Source: Chlorobiales bacterium Clorobi_01
GTDB taxonomy: Bacteria; Bacteroidota; Chlorobiia; Chlorobiales; Chlorobiaceae
Direction of reading: 5' to 3'
DNA length: 64,000 nt
NCBI GenBank assembly: GCA_001602925.1
Contig: LUZT01000006.1
Coordinates: forward strand, 426,504-490,503
Part shown: positions 9,203-17,385 of the stretch, in pieces
How the letters are laid out: every line of letters begins with the position of its first letter
Numbering within the stretch: the first letter of the stretch is position 1
Translations under genes and position numbers: made by a program
Notes under the pieces: generated by a model
Databases searched by the model: none
The model's input: the letters and a program-made list of their open reading frames with translations, nothing else
What the model was told of the DNA's origin: nothing

Positions 9203-9808
9203 ATGATTATTCAGGAAAAACGATACCGTATGTGGAATTCCGTTCTCATCAGTCGCGCCTTGCCTCTATCGCTCTCATATCTGCTGCTTGTTGCCGCAAC
9301 ACTGGCGCTCGACTTCATTTTTCATAACACGGGACTTGGCTGGATGGGCCGTTACCTTGGCGTTGTCGGAACGCTCCTCGTGGCATTCTCTTTCGGCTAT
9401 TCTGCACGTAAAAAGAAGCTGATCGAGTATGGCCCCCTGAAATATTTTTTGAGGTTTCACTGCAATGTTGGCTGGCTCGGGACCCTCCTGATTCTCGTGC
9501 ATTCCGGAATTCACTTCAACGCGCTGCTGCCATGGATGGCGACCGCTCTCATGATGGTGGTGACGGCAAGCGGTCATGTCGGTCAGTATCTGGTGCGCAA
9601 GATCAGGGAGGAGGTAAAGCGGAAAAAACAGCAATACGGCATCGCTGCTGACCGTACTGACGGTCTGGAGCAGCAGTACTTCTGGGATGCCGTGACGGTC
9701 AGTGCTTTCGAGAAGTGGCGCTTCATTCACATGCCGCTGGTGATGTTTCTTGTGGTACTGACCTTTCTGCATGTGGCCTCGGTAACCATGTTTATGAACT
9801 GGAGGTGA
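9203..9808 (+). CDS. Cytochrome b-like membrane protein
   Basis: A 201-residue integral membrane protein with about four or five helices. Histidines lie in or at the ends of helices in pairs typical of b-heme ligands: RFHCNVGWL and ILVHSGIH in the middle, FIHMPLVMF and TFLHVAS near the end. This resembles the ferric-reductase-like or cytochrome b561-type quinol/heme-b modules that pass electrons between the membrane pool and periplasmic cytochromes. It ends five bases before the GTG of the 14-heme cytochrome, whose GGAGG ribosome binding site overlaps this gene's last codons. An ATG at 9230 is an alternative start. Heme binding and exact family are inferred. Confidence 0.72.
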   Translation: MIIQEKRYRMWNSVLISRALPLSLSYLLLVAATLALDFIFHNTGLGWMGRYLGVVGTLLVAFSFGYSARKKKLIEYGPLKYFLRFHCNVGWLGTLLILVHSGIHFNALLPWMATALMMVVTASGHVGQYLVRKIREEVKRKKQQYGIAADRTDGLEQQYFWDAVTVSAFEKWRFIHMPLVMFLVVLTFLHVASVTMFMNWR

Positions 9809-9812
9809 CCCG

Positions 9813-10970
9813 GTGAAACCTTTCATCATCACGGCGGCCTTCGTTACCGTTATCACGGCGCTACTCATCGCATTCCCAGGAATACTGCTCAACCCCGGGC
9901 CGCTCATGAAGGGGCACCAGGCGCTCGAGAATAACTGTTTCAGCTGTCACCGCCCGTTTGCGGGAGCTTCACAACAGTGTGCCGAGTGTCACAAGCCCGC
10001 CGATATCGGAATAAAAAATGCGGCGGGCCGTCTTCTTCCTGTCAAAAACAACAAAGCACTTTTTCACCGGGCGCTTTCGGCAACATCGTGCGTTCGCTGC
10101 CATAGCGATCACAAAGGGCGGCAGCCAAAGTACACGGTGAATACATTCATGCACGACTCCCTTTCAGTTGCGTTAAAGAACAATTGCATGGTCTGCCATG
10201 CCGACAGGAAGCCGGCTGACACCCTGCACCGTTCGGTCAACGATGCCTGCGCAGCGTGCCACAGCACCGACAAGTGGAAGAACGCGGTGTTCGATCATAC
10301 CCTGCTGGCCGCTTCGGGGCGCGCGTGTTCCGCTTGCCACCGGAAGGATGCTCCGTCGGATGCCCTGCATCGCCAGGTAACCTCCGGGTGTTCAAGCTGT
10401 CACCGGACGACGCGCTGGAAACCGGCGACCTTTGATCACAATCGCTCGTTATCGGCTGCGTTGAAAAACAATTGTATTGCCTGTCATGCCAAGAAGAAGC
10501 CAGGCGACTCTCTGCATCAGATTGCCGGAAATGCCTGCGCTTCATGTCACCGAACCGACCGGTGGAGTAATGCGGTGTTCGACCATACCCGGATTGCCGC
10601 ATCGGGGCGCGAGTGCACTGCCTGCCATAAAAAGGATGTACCGTCGGATGCCCTGCATCGCCAGATAACCTCCGGATGCTCGAGCTGTCACAAGACAACG
10701 CGCTGGAAACCGGCGACCTTCGACCATAGCCGTTACTTCAGGCTGGATCGTGACCATCAGGCCAGCTGCGCGACCTGCCACGACAAACCGGGCAATTACA
10801 AAGCGTACACCTGCATGAACTGCCATGAGCATTCACCATCGAGAATTGCGAGGGAGCATCTCGAAGAGGGTATTCGCAACTACAACAACTGCATCAAATG
10901 CCACCGAAGCGCATCAGAACACGCCGAGGGCGGTGAACGCCGGCACGGTGGTTGGGGCGATGATGATTGA
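9813..10970 (+). CDS. 14-heme c-type cytochrome
   Basis: A 385-residue periplasmic, membrane-anchored electron carrier. Residues 1-26 form an uncleaved signal or anchor helix. Fourteen CXXCH heme-attachment motifs are present, from CFSCH at residue 42 to CIKCH near residue 361. The middle contains two copies of a 96-residue, five-motif block (period 288 bases, starting at 10171 and 10459), so the protein grew by internal duplication. The many extra histidines are available as distal ligands. The C-terminus is His/Gly/Asp rich. A GTG start follows a perfect GGAGG. It is the last gene of the regulator-kinase-cytochrome b run and should take electrons from, or give them to, the adjacent membrane protein. 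The physiological donor or acceptor is not evident. Confidence 0.93.
   Translation: MKPFIITAAFVTVITALLIAFPGILLNPGPLMKGHQALENNCFSCHRPFAGASQQCAECHKPADIGIKNAAGRLLPVKNNKALFHRALSATSCVRCHSDHKGRQPKYTVNTFMHDSLSVALKNNCMVCHADRKPADTLHRSVNDACAACHSTDKWKNAVFDHTLLAASGRACSACHRKDAPSDALHRQVTSGCSSCHRTTRWKPATFDHNRSLSAALKNNCIACHAKKKPGDSLHQIAGNACASCHRTDRWSNAVFDHTRIAASGRECTACHKKDVPSDALHRQITSGCSSCHKTTRWKPATFDHSRYFRLDRDHQASCATCHDKPGNYKAYTCMNCHEHSPSRIAREHLEEGIRNYNNCIKCHRSASEHAEGGERRHGGWGDDD
10171..10746 (+). repeat. Tandem 288-bp duplication within the cytochrome gene
   Basis: The block beginning at 10171 recurs in frame at 10459 with the same order of motifs (KNNC, DTLH/DSLH, DKWKNAVFDH/DRWSNAVFDH, PSDALHRQ, TTRWKPATFDH). 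Several DNA stretches of 15 or more bases are identical between copies, so the duplication is fairly recent or kept alike by recombination. Confidence 0.85.
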
Positions 10971-11104
10971 GTTCGTTTGCAACTGCATACAGCGCCACCG
11001 GAGCGGAAGCACAGTCGGTGGTGTTCGTTGGGAACACGAGGTGGCGACATTTTCAGGTACTTTAGCGGATTTGAGTTGGTGGGACTCGGCAATTATTTTT
11101 CTGG

Positions 11105-12841
11105 TTACTCTGGATTGAAAACAGAAACGTTTGTTGCTCCAAACCAACTGTCAAGCGTATTCAGCGCAACTTGCGAAAGCTCTTGAGTGAAAAGCAATGC
11201 GAGATTGCGTTTCGCTCGGGAGGACGCTACGTAGAAAAGGTTTCTATTCCGAACATAACTTTCCTCTTTACTGGCCGGATAGCGATTAGGAAACCATTCA
11301 AGAAATTGAGACCAGTTGTATTGGTTCCATCCGCGCCCAAGAACCACGAGAACATTTTCGAACTCAGCTCCCTTTACACCATGCTTTGTCGAAAACGGCG
11401 TGTGATCATTGATGAAGTCCGCTAAAGCAATTAGCTCTGAATATGGAATTGTACGGAGCAACTCGATTTGTCTTAGCGTCCTTGATCCATCGATTTCTTC
11501 GCGTTTAGCCTCTGCGAGTTTTTTTTCAGTTTTGAACACTGTATCGGGAAGCATTGGTTTTCTAGTCTCTTTCAAGAGATTGATTACATCTCCAATGGTT
11601 CCTGTTGTCCTGAGTTCTACTAAGCGTTGCATGTTTCTCGTCCAGTCGCGTTTATCTCCGAAACTAGAGAGTCGTCCAAGTTTGCGTCCAATCACGGAAA
11701 ACATTTCTCCATACTTTCCGGCAGTAAACGCTGCACATGCAGGTTCTACGGTATCTGCTAAAAATGCGATGTGAGGGTCTTCTTTCTTAAGAAGTGAGTC
11801 ATTGTATTCAAATACACCAAGAATTTGACTGTAGTACTGCTCTGCTGCGAGGACATTGTGGGTTAGCATCAGAATTTTCGTGTTTTGAGGAGAGAAATCC
11901 CAACCGGCGTTGGCGAGTTTGCTGCGAAGTGCTATCAGATATTGGTGCGCATCATCAGCTGGCAGATCGCCTCCCCAATGTCCTCCGGTTCGTCTTTGCC
12001 CAGTAAAGCCATTGGAATGATACACTTTGGCTGATCCCACTGCAGCAGAATCACTGGTTTGCTGTGGGAGGTCTGTGCGTATACGATTTAGAATGTCTAC
12101 GATAGTAGATGTTGAGCGGAAGTTAGCCTCCTTTCTAATCAATTGGAGATTGGTATGCTCAATGAGTCCCGCGCCAGTTCGATAAATCTTCTGCCAACTA
12201 TCGCCGAAAAGACCAACAAGTGGGCCATTGCCAGGTTCAACAAAATTCCGAATTATACTTTTTGCAAAGTTCTCATCTGTATCTTGGTACTCATCTATAA
12301 AAAGCACTGGAAATTTTGTGATGAGAATTCTGCGAAACTTAGAATTTTCCATCAATGCCATCATAAGCGTTAAGACATCGTCATGATGCAAAAATATCTC
12401 CAGGTTCGTCACTCGGCGGTATCCCAAATCGTAGCTTATCCGTTGAGCGCCAATTCCACCTACGTCGTTTATCTTTTCGGCTAACTGTGAGATTTTCATG
12501 ACTTCCGAGCGAAGCGTTGCTTGAAAATTTTTACACAGTTCCCAACAGAATGAGTGAATTGTCGAAGCTTGAACGGCAGGATGGCCGTCTGTGCGCTTGG
12601 TTATTTCTTCGGTCGCAACGTTTGTGTACGTAATGCAAGCCACTTTTTGGTGGCGTCGGATTAATTGATCTCCATACTCATTGATGATCAGTTGAAGTGC
12701 TTTTACCAGAGAATAAGTTTTACCCGCTCCTGCCCCAGCTTCGAGTCTAAAGCTTTTCCTCTCTCGAATACACCGGAACACTTCATCAAGGGCGCGTTGT
12801 GATGCGATCTCAGCAGGATTTGTGTTTGATGTTTCAGGCAT
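11105..12841 (-). CDS. gajB: UvrD/PcrA-like helicase, Gabija GajB type
   Basis: A 578-residue superfamily 1 helicase-like protein. Visible motifs: Walker A EAGAGAGKT (34-42), motif Ia ITYTNVATEEIT, motif II FIDEYQDT (D183, E184, Q186), motif III GLFGDSWQKIY, motif IV EANFRSTSTI, motif V HGVKGAEFENVLVV and motif VI YVASSRAKRNL. Its start overlaps the stop of the upstream nuclease gene by eight bases. A UvrD-like helicase directly after a class 2 OLD nuclease is the defining arrangement of the Gabija anti-phage system, where GajB is thought to sense or process DNA and activate GajA. Base composition is visibly more A+T-rich than flanking genes, suggesting horizontal gain. Confidence 0.85.
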   Translation of the reverse strand: MPETSNTNPAEIASQRALDEVFRCIRERKSFRLEAGAGAGKTYSLVKALQLIINEYGDQLIRRHQKVACITYTNVATEEITKRTDGHPAVQASTIHSFCWELCKNFQATLRSEVMKISQLAEKINDVGGIGAQRISYDLGYRRVTNLEIFLHHDDVLTLMMALMENSKFRRILITKFPVLFIDEYQDTDENFAKSIIRNFVEPGNGPLVGLFGDSWQKIYRTGAGLIEHTNLQLIRKEANFRSTSTIVDILNRIRTDLPQQTSDSAAVGSAKVYHSNGFTGQRRTGGHWGGDLPADDAHQYLIALRSKLANAGWDFSPQNTKILMLTHNVLAAEQYYSQILGVFEYNDSLLKKEDPHIAFLADTVEPACAAFTAGKYGEMFSVIGRKLGRLSSFGDKRDWTRNMQRLVELRTTGTIGDVINLLKETRKPMLPDTVFKTEKKLAEAKREEIDGSRTLRQIELLRTIPYSELIALADFINDHTPFSTKHGVKGAEFENVLVVLGRGWNQYNWSQFLEWFPNRYPASKEESYVRNRNLFYVASSRAKRNLALLFTQELSQVALNTLDSWFGATNVSVFNPE

Positions 12842-14885
12842 TTGTGTTCTCCTCGGCTGATAAGGCGATTACATCTGGTACTGTTGAGTTATTATCATCC
12901 TGTTCGAGCCAATGTAAACCTTCCTCGATATAGCATGGAATTGACCATTCTGTATCGGTAATCGCATACGTCAAGGCAAAATCACTTTTTTTGAGGTCTT
13001 GTGCTAATTCCCATGACTGAGTCTCCCGTTCCGTCGCAGTTGACTTGGTAACACTAAATTTGTCAGGATTCGCCAAGATAAATGCATCTTCAAAGCTTCT
13101 TCCACATGCATCCCCTTCGATGTGAGGAATTTGATATGCAATCCGGCGATTTTTTGTTGATTTCTTGTCAGGAGTCTTGGTTAGAAGATCAGAAAGCGTT
13201 GGGTTTTCGCCATCATCGGGATTAAACCATCGATTTATTGCTGTGTTGCTGGAACGAGAACCTTCAGAGACCTTACACTTTGTCCAAGTGATCTTGCCTT
13301 TTTCATTTTTAGTTTCTTTTGTAGAATCAAGGTCTGTGATTATAAGAGTCCGAAGATCAAGAAAATCAACGAGATTGTAGAACAGGTGCGCATATGCTCC
13401 GCCAACCTCCATGATCGAAAGGTATTTGCCACCAAGATTGCTATTGTTCTGTTCGTCAAACTTCGCAATTGCTTTCGGAAGAATAAGACGTTCTGTCGTG
13501 CCCTCGATCAAGATGACGGTGTCGGCGAACAATAGGTCACACCGAGTCAAAGTCATATACTGGTGGAGAAACTCACGATTCTTAGGTTCTTCTCCACTCA
13601 ACCCTGTTCTCAGGTCTTTCGATTGCGTGCTCAAAATCGTGGAGCCAGCTACCCGAGGCTTCGCCAAGAAATAGCGCATGGCGTCAAATGATGCCTCATT
13701 GGCAATGTGCGACGAGTGGGTCGTTACCACAAACTGTACCGGCCAAGCGTTACCATTGTTATAGGTCGTTTTAAACATCTCTTGGATTCGATTGAGCTGA
13801 CGAATGAAGACTGCCTGCATTTGTGGGTGCAGATGTGCTTCTGGTTCCTCAATGAAAATGAGATGGATTCCTGATTCAGGTTGCCGAGTCGTAAACTCTC
13901 GAAAAAGTTCGAAGAGCTTGAGCAGGATGAAAATCAGATTTCTCGATCCGAGGCCGTTGTAGGATTCCGGCAGATTGATTCCATCAGGATCGGGACCTGT
14001 GTAGGTAACTGTGGTATGATTGGAGAGCAACTGCTGAACATCAAGTTGTGTCTCTGTGCGAAGTTGTGGGTCTGAAAGTCCAGGGTAACCGAAAAGAGCG
14101 AACGTTGGTGCCAATGCTCCCAATTGTTGATTGAAGTCATTGTCGAGCTGGTTCTGAACTCCTTCAACCGCAGTTTTAAGACTTTCTACTCTCGCTTGAT
14201 CATCTTGTCCCGCTCCAGCAGCAGATGCAGACGTAAACAAGCGCTCAAAAATTTTACCTAAAACCGCCTTTTCTTTGTTAGCGGCATCGTCCAAAGCGCG
14301 TTGTGCATTGATGAATCCGAATTGAAGGATCGCCCGCAGATGGGAGCTTTCTAAAACCTTCGTATTAGTTGGATCGTTAGGATCTTGAGCTTCAACACTG
14401 GGCACGAACAGTTTGGGAACCCGTTCTCGTAGTGTTCGAAAAAAGCTGCGGCGGTCGTCGTCAAGGTCAGCGAATAAGTCGCTAATTTTCCCTGCCCCTA
14501 CTGCGTATGTCACAATGATCTTTGCCGTTGTGCAAGCCTCGTCTAGATCGACGATGAATTCTGAAAGAGGCCCAAGTTCCTCATCAGCCAAGTATTCAAT
14601 CACAATGGCAATTGAAATAGCCGGCAATTTTTCCCGAACTACGTTTTCTTCTCCATTATTTCTGAATAGCGTTTTTGCTTCCCAAAAGCTTTGATGCGTA
14701 CCCAGCGAGAAATCCTCAAGTTTGAACTTTGGGGAGCTGTCAGCCAAGAGACGGCGAAAGAGTTCAGTCAGGGAAGTTTTGCCACTGTTGTTTCTTCCAA
14801 CGATCAACGTCGTATCCTTTTCGAGACACAGCGTGACATTTTCAAGCAGTCGAAAGTTCTTAACGGTAATTTCTCTGATTTTCAT
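12834..14885 (-). CDS. gajA: OLD-family ATPase/TOPRIM nuclease, Gabija GajA type
   Basis: A 683-residue protein with an N-terminal ABC-type ATPase and a C-terminal TOPRIM nuclease domain. Seen: Walker A GRNNSGKTS (30-38), a signature-like NGLGSRNLIF (310-319), Walker B FIEEPEAHLHP (344-354), the switch histidine in TTHSSH (388-393), TOPRIM acidic residues in LIEGTTE (E461, E465) and the DLD triad (D518, D520), and the late SNTAI and GRSFEDAF stretches typical of class 2 OLD proteins. In Gabija this protein nicks DNA when nucleotide levels fall during infection. It is first in a two-gene operon with the helicase. It is longer than the well-studied Bacillus protein (about 580 residues). Confidence 0.87.
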   Translation of the reverse strand: MKIREITVKNFRLLENVTLCLEKDTTLIVGRNNSGKTSLTELFRRLLADSSPKFKLEDFSLGTHQSFWEAKTLFRNNGEENVVREKLPAISIAIVIEYLADEELGPLSEFIVDLDEACTTAKIIVTYAVGAGKISDLFADLDDDRRSFFRTLRERVPKLFVPSVEAQDPNDPTNTKVLESSHLRAILQFGFINAQRALDDAANKEKAVLGKIFERLFTSASAAGAGQDDQARVESLKTAVEGVQNQLDNDFNQQLGALAPTFALFGYPGLSDPQLRTETQLDVQQLLSNHTTVTYTGPDPDGINLPESYNGLGSRNLIFILLKLFELFREFTTRQPESGIHLIFIEEPEAHLHPQMQAVFIRQLNRIQEMFKTTYNNGNAWPVQFVVTTHSSHIANEASFDAMRYFLAKPRVAGSTILSTQSKDLRTGLSGEEPKNREFLHQYMTLTRCDLLFADTVILIEGTTERLILPKAIAKFDEQNNSNLGGKYLSIMEVGGAYAHLFYNLVDFLDLRTLIITDLDSTKETKNEKGKITWTKCKVSEGSRSSNTAINRWFNPDDGENPTLSDLLTKTPDKKSTKNRRIAYQIPHIEGDACGRSFEDAFILANPDKFSVTKSTATERETQSWELAQDLKKSDFALTYAITDTEWSIPCYIEEGLHWLEQDDNNSTVPDVIALSAEENTNA

Positions 14886-15196
14886 TTTAAGCCCCAGTTG
14901 AGGTTTTGAGCTCGGGTATTTGCGCTAATCAATTATTAAAGAAGTGAGTGGAAGAGGTTTTGAAGCCGATCCAACGTTGAACTTTGGACGGCGAGCCTTC
15001 GCGTGGTTTGCCATTTTTTTGTGCTCGATCAAATGCGGTTTTGGTTCGGGGAAACCTTTCAGTCGAGTAGCACTAATGTTTAAATGTAGATAATCGCTTA
15101 CTTTTTTCAGCATTTCTGCGTGCAAAATCACGGCAGGTAGGGGCAATTGGCTGGCTCAACGGGACGGGTTGGGAAGCCCGCCCCTCATTGCCTACT
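14886..15196. other. Intergenic region between Gabija-like pair and torD-like gene
   Basis: About 310 bases. A 73-codon minus-strand frame at 14925-15146 begins only at a TTG, has no recognised domain, and is probably not a gene. The promoter of the nuclease-helicase pair should lie here. No direct repeats, tRNA gene or integrase remnant marking an insertion boundary is visible. Confidence 0.5.
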
Positions 15197-15760
15197 TCAG
15201 GATTTGGGGGACAGGGGGGCGAGCGTGTGCTCCATAACCTCTCCCAGCATCCGGTAGCAATCCATCGTCGTGCCCGCTTTCAAATCGGCGACAAACTGTG
15301 GCGCCCAGCGGTGGAGGTGATCCCGCGAAAATGCGTCCGAGGCGTTGCGGGCTTCGGCGCTGACTTTGTTTTCCAGAGATTCGGCGGAGGCAAGGAAGGC
15401 GAGGAATTCGAGTTCGGTGGCGAGGTGGTCGATGAGGCCGGGCTCGACCGACATTTCCCATTCGGCGTAGGCGGCGGCCACGGCCACGGCAGCTTCGCCG
15501 TGCATCCGCTTTTCGAGGTAGACTGACTCATATGGCGGGCAGATGGTGTGCGGGTAGCCGTTGAGGAAAAGGCGGGTGTACTCGGCCTGTAGCGATTCGG
15601 CATTTTCCCGCTCGAACGCGGCGACGAGCGTTTGCAGCGGGTCGCGGTCGGCGTCGATCTTCTCCAGTACTTCGTCGAGCGCCGGGATGAAGGCCGCGTT
15701 CGGGAAGGCGAGGCACTGGCTCAGGAATTTGTAGCGGAGGGCTTTCTGGAGTGGCGTCAT
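15197..15760 (-). CDS. TorD-family molybdoenzyme chaperone
   Basis: A 187-residue, helix-rich cytoplasmic protein of the TorD/DmsD type, which holds the twin-arginine signal of a molybdopterin enzyme until cofactor insertion is complete. Visible family features are the LQAEYTRLFLNGYP segment near residue 57, the PPYESVYL motif at about 75 and the C-terminal HLHRWAPQFVADL stretch. It is the last gene of the minus-strand molybdoenzyme operon, 71 bases after the membrane subunit, so its client is almost certainly the catalytic subunit encoded three genes upstream. Confidence 0.88.
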   Translation of the reverse strand: MTPLQKALRYKFLSQCLAFPNAAFIPALDEVLEKIDADRDPLQTLVAAFERENAESLQAEYTRLFLNGYPHTICPPYESVYLEKRMHGEAAVAVAAAYAEWEMSVEPGLIDHLATELEFLAFLASAESLENKVSAEARNASDAFSRDHLHRWAPQFVADLKAGTTMDCYRMLGEVMEHTLAPLSPKS

Positions 15761-15831
15761 GATTGGTCAAACGATGGACGCCCGGTGATCCGTTCGGAGG
15801 CCGGGCGTCGGGGTTGTCGGTTCTGGCTGGC

Positions 15832-16752
15832 TTACCAGGGGTACTGGAACATTCCGGCTTTGAGTACGTAGATACGCAGGAGGTAGCCGCCGACAAGCAC
15901 CAGAGCGCTGGCGAGCAGCATCGTCAGCTTCGGCTTGTCCTTCTCCGAATGGCCGCCGAAGAAGATGCCCCAGGTTTCAATGGCGAGCGGCACCAAAAGA
16001 CCGGCCACGAAGAAGCCGACGATGAAGACCGGGCTGTGGAACAGGAACTCCGCCGAGGCGCGCGCGCCGGTAGGCAGGAACATGGCGAAGTTGAAGTATG
16101 CACCGAGAATAATGAGTTCGGTGACGATCAGCATGGCGTCTAGCTGTTCGAGCTTGGCGCTGATAGCCTGTGCGCCGGGGTTGCTGGAGAGCATCGAGAG
16201 CAGGAGCAGCCAGGCCGCGCCGGTCGAGAAGCCGGAGATCACGAAGAGCAGCGGCAATGCCGGGGTGTTCCAGAAGTTGATCGCCGGAGCTGCCGAGATC
16301 AACAGGCCGGTGTAGATCGCCACGAGGAATCCTGCTGCCGAGCCGCCCAGCGCGACGAGCTTGTTGAAGCGTTCGAGCAGGCCGAGGATCGGCGCGGGGA
16401 TTTTCTGTATGATCGGCTGAAGCATCGGCCACTCTTCGAGCAGCGGAATCACGTAGGCGATGGCCGCGACGAAGTAGAAGTTGATGAAGACCACGCCCCA
16501 GAAAATCCACGAGCGCGGATTGGTCAGGGCATAGATCGCTTTCAGCGGCTGAAGCATGTCGGCGAGCAGGAACACGGTGCCGATGACCAGAAACGCTATC
16601 GACGACATGACGGCCACGGAAAGCATTTTGCGGTCGCACCCCTCGAAGAGGTGAAGCACCGCGCTGATGGCGAAAGTCGCGCCGCCCAGACCGCCCAGAA
16701 ACAGGTAGGTTGCGATCTGCCAGTGCCATACTTCCTGATGTACAAAGGTCAT
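15832..16752 (-). CDS. psrC: NrfD/PsrC-like membrane subunit
   Basis: A 306-residue integral membrane protein with about eight or nine helices, starting HWQIATYLFLGGLGGATFA, the standard N-terminus of NrfD/PsrC subunits. These subunits exchange electrons with the quinone pool and anchor the catalytic and iron-sulfur subunits outside the membrane. A strong AAGGAGG ribosome binding site precedes the ATG, 16 bases after the iron-sulfur subunit. Together with its neighbours it forms a polysulfide-reductase-like complex; several such complexes are known in green sulfur bacteria and their substrates are not all settled. Symbol given by family. Confidence 0.88.
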   Translation of the reverse strand: MTFVHQEVWHWQIATYLFLGGLGGATFAISAVLHLFEGCDRKMLSVAVMSSIAFLVIGTVFLLADMLQPLKAIYALTNPRSWIFWGVVFINFYFVAAIAYVIPLLEEWPMLQPIIQKIPAPILGLLERFNKLVALGGSAAGFLVAIYTGLLISAAPAINFWNTPALPLLFVISGFSTGAAWLLLLSMLSSNPGAQAISAKLEQLDAMLIVTELIILGAYFNFAMFLPTGARASAEFLFHSPVFIVGFFVAGLLVPLAIETWGIFFGGHSEKDKPKLTMLLASALVLVGGYLLRIYVLKAGMFQYPW

Positions 16753-16767
16753 AATGAGTGCCCTCCT

Positions 16768-17367
16768 TTATGATGGGATGTAGAATACTTTCGGCGAGGT
16801 GCCGAGGCCCTGGTTGAGCGCCTGCGCCTTGCCGCTCGCGGCGAGCTTGTGCACCTCGCTCTTGCGGTCATCGAGGTCGCCGAAGATGCGCGTGTGGGTC
16901 GGGCAGGTGGCGACGCAGGCTGGTTCGAGTTTTTCCGACAGGCGCTGCACGCAGAAGGTGCACTTGTCCACATGTGGCACGTCGTGCGTGACCAGTTTGC
17001 CGTACAGTTCGCGCTCCCGGGCGACATCTTCGCTGTCGTAGGCGTAGCGGGCGTCGTACGGGCAGGCGATGCAGCAGGCGTAGCAGCCGATGCAACGGTC
17101 ATAGTTGACCAGCACGATGCCGTCCTTGTTCATATGGGTCGCCCCGGTCGGGCAGGCCGACAGGCAGGGGGTGTTTTCGCAGTGCATGCAGAGGCGCGGA
17201 AGCTGCACCCGGCGTACATCGGGGAAGGTTCCTGTCTCCTTGTCCTCCACATGCGTTCGGAACTTCTCGCTCCAGAAGGGGGTCTGGTTTTCGGTCGAAC
17301 ACGCCGCCATGCAGGCCTGACAGCCGACGCAGGTACGCATATCCATTACCATTCCATAACGGGCCAT
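16768..17367 (-). CDS. psrB: Four-cluster [4Fe-4S] subunit, PsrB-like
   Basis: A 199-residue electron-transfer subunit with four ferredoxin-type cysteine groups: CVGCQACMAAC at residue 14, CMHCENTPCLSACP near 61, CIGCYACCIACP near 92 and CTFCVQRL...CVATCP near 136. This is the DmsB/PsrB/PhsB layout, wiring the molybdenum site to the membrane subunit. It begins 18 bases after the catalytic gene with a clear GGAGGAG ribosome binding site. No signal peptide, as expected for a subunit exported together with the twin-arginine catalytic partner. Confidence 0.92.
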   Translation of the reverse strand: MARYGMVMDMRTCVGCQACMAACSTENQTPFWSEKFRTHVEDKETGTFPDVRRVQLPRLCMHCENTPCLSACPTGATHMNKDGIVLVNYDRCIGCYACCIACPYDARYAYDSEDVARERELYGKLVTHDVPHVDKCTFCVQRLSEKLEPACVATCPTHTRIFGDLDDRKSEVHKLAASGKAQALNQGLGTSPKVFYIPS

Positions 17368-17385
17368 AGATACTTACTCCTCCAG

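Noticed and set aside
14925-15146. 73-codon frame upstream of the gajA-like gene, considered as a small third component
   Set aside because: Starts at TTG without ribosome binding site and shows no conserved features.
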